Source: DATBLE01 sp046735055 (GTDB lineage: Bacteria; Actinomycetota; Thermoleophilia; Gaiellales; Gaiellaceae). From it: DNA of 6,456 nt. Location: contig JBKPSO010000309.1 of the NCBI GenBank assembly GCA_046735055.1, positions 1 through 6,456 on the forward strand, in the 5' to 3' direction. Under the pieces are notes generated by a model. That model saw nothing but the letters and a program-made list of their open reading frames with translations. It ran no database searches and was not told the DNA's origin. The position numbers were made by a program, and so were the translations under genes. Positions 4,999-6,456 of the stretch are shown here, piece after piece (position 1 is the first letter of the stretch; each line of letters begins with the position of its first letter).

Positions 4999-6456
4999 GT
5001 GCTTCTGATTGCTCGCGTCGCCCAGTCCACTGCAGGTCTTCTGGCGGCGGCGGTGGTGCTCGCCGGGGCACCGTCACCGTCGTTTGCGGCCGAGCCGTCG
5101 AACGAGAACGATCCCTGCTCGCGCGGAGGCCGAGACACCTGTGGCACGCTGGGGGTCGGCTTCTACCACCGGAGCCGCTATGGCATCCGCTGGTTCGGTG
5201 ACTATCGCGGCGCGGTTGCCGGCGGCGGGCCGACGTTCTGCATCGATTCCGGCTTCTGGTATGCGTCGGCCGCCTACAGGTACCGGGAGTCGCGGCTTCG
5301 GAGGTTACGCGACCGCGACCACGCGCCGGTGCCCGTCGAGCGGCAGCAGAAGATCGCCTACGCGATCTGGGCGTATGGTCGGAGCAAGGAACCGAACCAG
5401 CAGGCGGCCGTCGCGCTGTACGTTCATTCGCTGATCGGCGACACCCGCCCCGGCGGGGCCGATCGGGCGGCGCTCGGCGCGCGGGTCGTCGCGCTGTACG
5501 AGCGGGTCGCGGTCGAGTCCCAGCGCTACCACGGCCCCTACCGGATCGAGACGCGCTTCTCGGCGGTGCCGACGGTCGCAAAGCCGGCGTCGGTGACAGT
5601 CCGTGTGCTCTCCGCCGAGGGCTATGCGCTCCCGGACGTCCCGCTACGGGTTGCCGCCGGCGATGCGGTGACGCGCGCGCGAACGGGCGAGGATGGCGTC
5701 GCGCTCGTGCCGCTGGCACCGACAAGCGCCGGGTTGGTCAGGCTCCGGGTCGAGACGGGGCGACTGGCCGCGACGCTGCCGAGGATCTTCGCCGCCACCA
5801 CCAAAGCGGCGGCGCCCAACGCACAGCGGCTCGCCGCGCCCGCATCCCAGCGCCTCATCGCCACGACCGGCGTGACGGTGCACGCCGCGCCGACGCTGCG
5901 GACGGCGGCCTCGGCCGAGGTCGCGCGCCGCGGCACGCGGGTCTTCGACCGCATTCGGGTCAGCGGTCTCGGGCAGACGGCGGCGACCATCGAGGTCGAG
6001 CTCTTCGGCCCATTCGCCGCCCGCTCCGCTATTCGCTGCGCCGGCCGGCCCTACTGGGAAGGCACCGTGATGGTCGGGGGCGACGTCGAGGTCCGCTCGC
6101 CGCCGGTCCAGCTCGGCAAGGCCGGCTTCTACGCCTACCGCGAGCGCCTGACGGGCTCAGCCTTCATCCGAACGTTCACGACTGCGTGTCCGCTCACGGT
6201 CGAGACCACGCTGGCGGCACCGGGCATCCTCGCGGGCGGCGCCGACGCCGCTGGTTATCTGCCGGCTCGGGACGCCCGAGCGTCGAGGCCGACGCGCGTC
6301 CATGTCAGGTCGGTCGGCATCGACGCGGCGGTGACGCCGGTCGGCATCGACGTGCGGCACGGCACCCTCGGCATCCCGAAGAACATCCACCGCGCCGGCT
6401 GGTGGAAGGACGGGAGCGCGCCTGGAGCGAGCTCCGGCACGATCCTCGTCACCGGC
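4999..6456 (+). CDS. Exported thioester-like / Ig-like / beta-domain protein fused to a sortase (3' end outside window)
   Basis: The frame is open for 486 codons from a GTG start to the window edge. Residues 1-30 form a signal peptide or signal anchor (hydrophobic 13-24, possible cleavage after SFA). Residues about 50-150 resemble thioester domains of Gram-positive adhesins: TFCIDSGFWY (Cys81) and KEPNQQAAVALYVHSL (Gln134/135), the candidate partners of an internal Cys-Gln thioester. Residues about 181-267 look like an Ig-like (Big/invasin-type) strand domain with the VPLRVAAGDAVTRARTGEDG turn typical of it. Residues about 313-405 are another beta domain (ATIEVELFGPFAARSAIRC, GFYAYRERL) with Cys347 and Cys397. 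From about 428, RPTRVHVRSVGIDAAVTPVG, then GTLGIPKNIHRAGWW and GTILVTG match the start of an actinobacterial class E/F-type sortase. The catalytic His should be the next residue and the catalytic Cys and Arg further downstream. It likely acts on the outer face of the membrane. Sortase class and anchoring mode are inferred. Confidence 0.82.
   Translation, partial: MLLIARVAQSTAGLLAAAVVLAGAPSPSFAAEPSNENDPCSRGGRDTCGTLGVGFYHRSRYGIRWFGDYRGAVAGGGPTFCIDSGFWYASAAYRYRESRLRRLRDRDHAPVPVERQQKIAYAIWAYGRSKEPNQQAAVALYVHSLIGDTRPGGADRAALGARVVALYERVAVESQRYHGPYRIETRFSAVPTVAKPASVTVRVLSAEGYALPDVPLRVAAGDAVTRARTGEDGVALVPLAPTSAGLVRLRVETGRLAATLPRIFAATTKAAAPNAQRLAAPASQRLIATTGVTVHAAPTLRTAASAEVARRGTRVFDRIRVSGLGQTAATIEVELFGPFAARSAIRCAGRPYWEGTVMVGGDVEVRSPPVQLGKAGFYAYRERLTGSAFIRTFTTACPLTVETTLAAPGILAGGADAAGYLPARDARASRPTRVHVRSVGIDAAVTPVGIDVRHGTLGIPKNIHRAGWWKDGSAPGASSGTILVTG

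Noticed and set aside
4727..5725. Long minus-strand open frame (332 residues) opposite the sortase-fusion gene
   Set aside because: Arg/Pro/Ser-rich composition typical of an antisense shadow in high-GC DNA, with no family resemblance. The + strand frame has clear domains.
6311..6352. 15-base direct repeat CGGTCGGCATCGACG, copies 27 bases apart
   Set aside because: It lies in the sortase coding region, where it encodes the repeated VGID of two neighbouring strands (SVGIDAAVTPVGID), a normal feature of the family.

Overview
The window is high-GC DNA and reads as a Gram-positive actinobacterial lineage, most likely Thermoleophilia (Gaiellales/Solirubrobacterales-like). The pointers are a luciferase-like oxidoreductase of the type usually assigned to coenzyme F420, a secreted protein with a C-terminal GGFxWGDxxIG membrane anchor, a ZAS-type zinc anti-sigma motif and a sortase. 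The taxonomic placement is inference from family resemblance; no rRNA or other marker gene is present.

Layout from left to right: (1) the C-terminal end of a class I SAM-dependent methyltransferase on the + strand (1-266), followed by a hairpin. (2) A minus-strand pair: a 126-residue ZAS zinc-motif protein (598-978) and, 38 bases downstream, a 71-residue protein of unknown function (344-559). (3) A hairpin and a 16-base perfect palindrome separate this pair from a minus-strand secreted, C-terminally anchored protein (1115-1726). (4) A minus-strand serine hydrolase of the beta-lactamase/DD-peptidase (S12) class with a signal peptide (2076-3233). (5) A relic zone (3234-3737) with the start of a DUF4389 gene, cut off and left in frame ahead of the hydrolase, and a zinc-ribbon-like fragment with no start codon. 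(6) A minus-strand luciferase-like oxidoreductase (3738-4610). (7) A 388-base divergent intergenic region. (8) A + strand gene running off the right edge (4999-6456+), which encodes a multidomain exported protein.

The most notable item is the last gene. One chain carries a signal sequence, a thioester-domain-like module (FCID near residue 81, NQQAAV near residue 134), an Ig-like beta domain, a second beta domain with two cysteines, and then the opening strands of a sortase domain. The window ends where the next residue should be the sortase's catalytic histidine. A covalent-adhesin-like ectodomain and a sortase in one polypeptide is unusual and suggests a surface protein that makes or anchors itself covalently, but the catalytic half lies outside the window.

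Most of the genes whose location can be predicted point to the cell envelope: hydrolase, anchored protein and sortase fusion. No common operon links them, and strand changes and intergenic gaps suggest separate transcription units. I see no tRNA, rRNA, CRISPR array or intact transposase.
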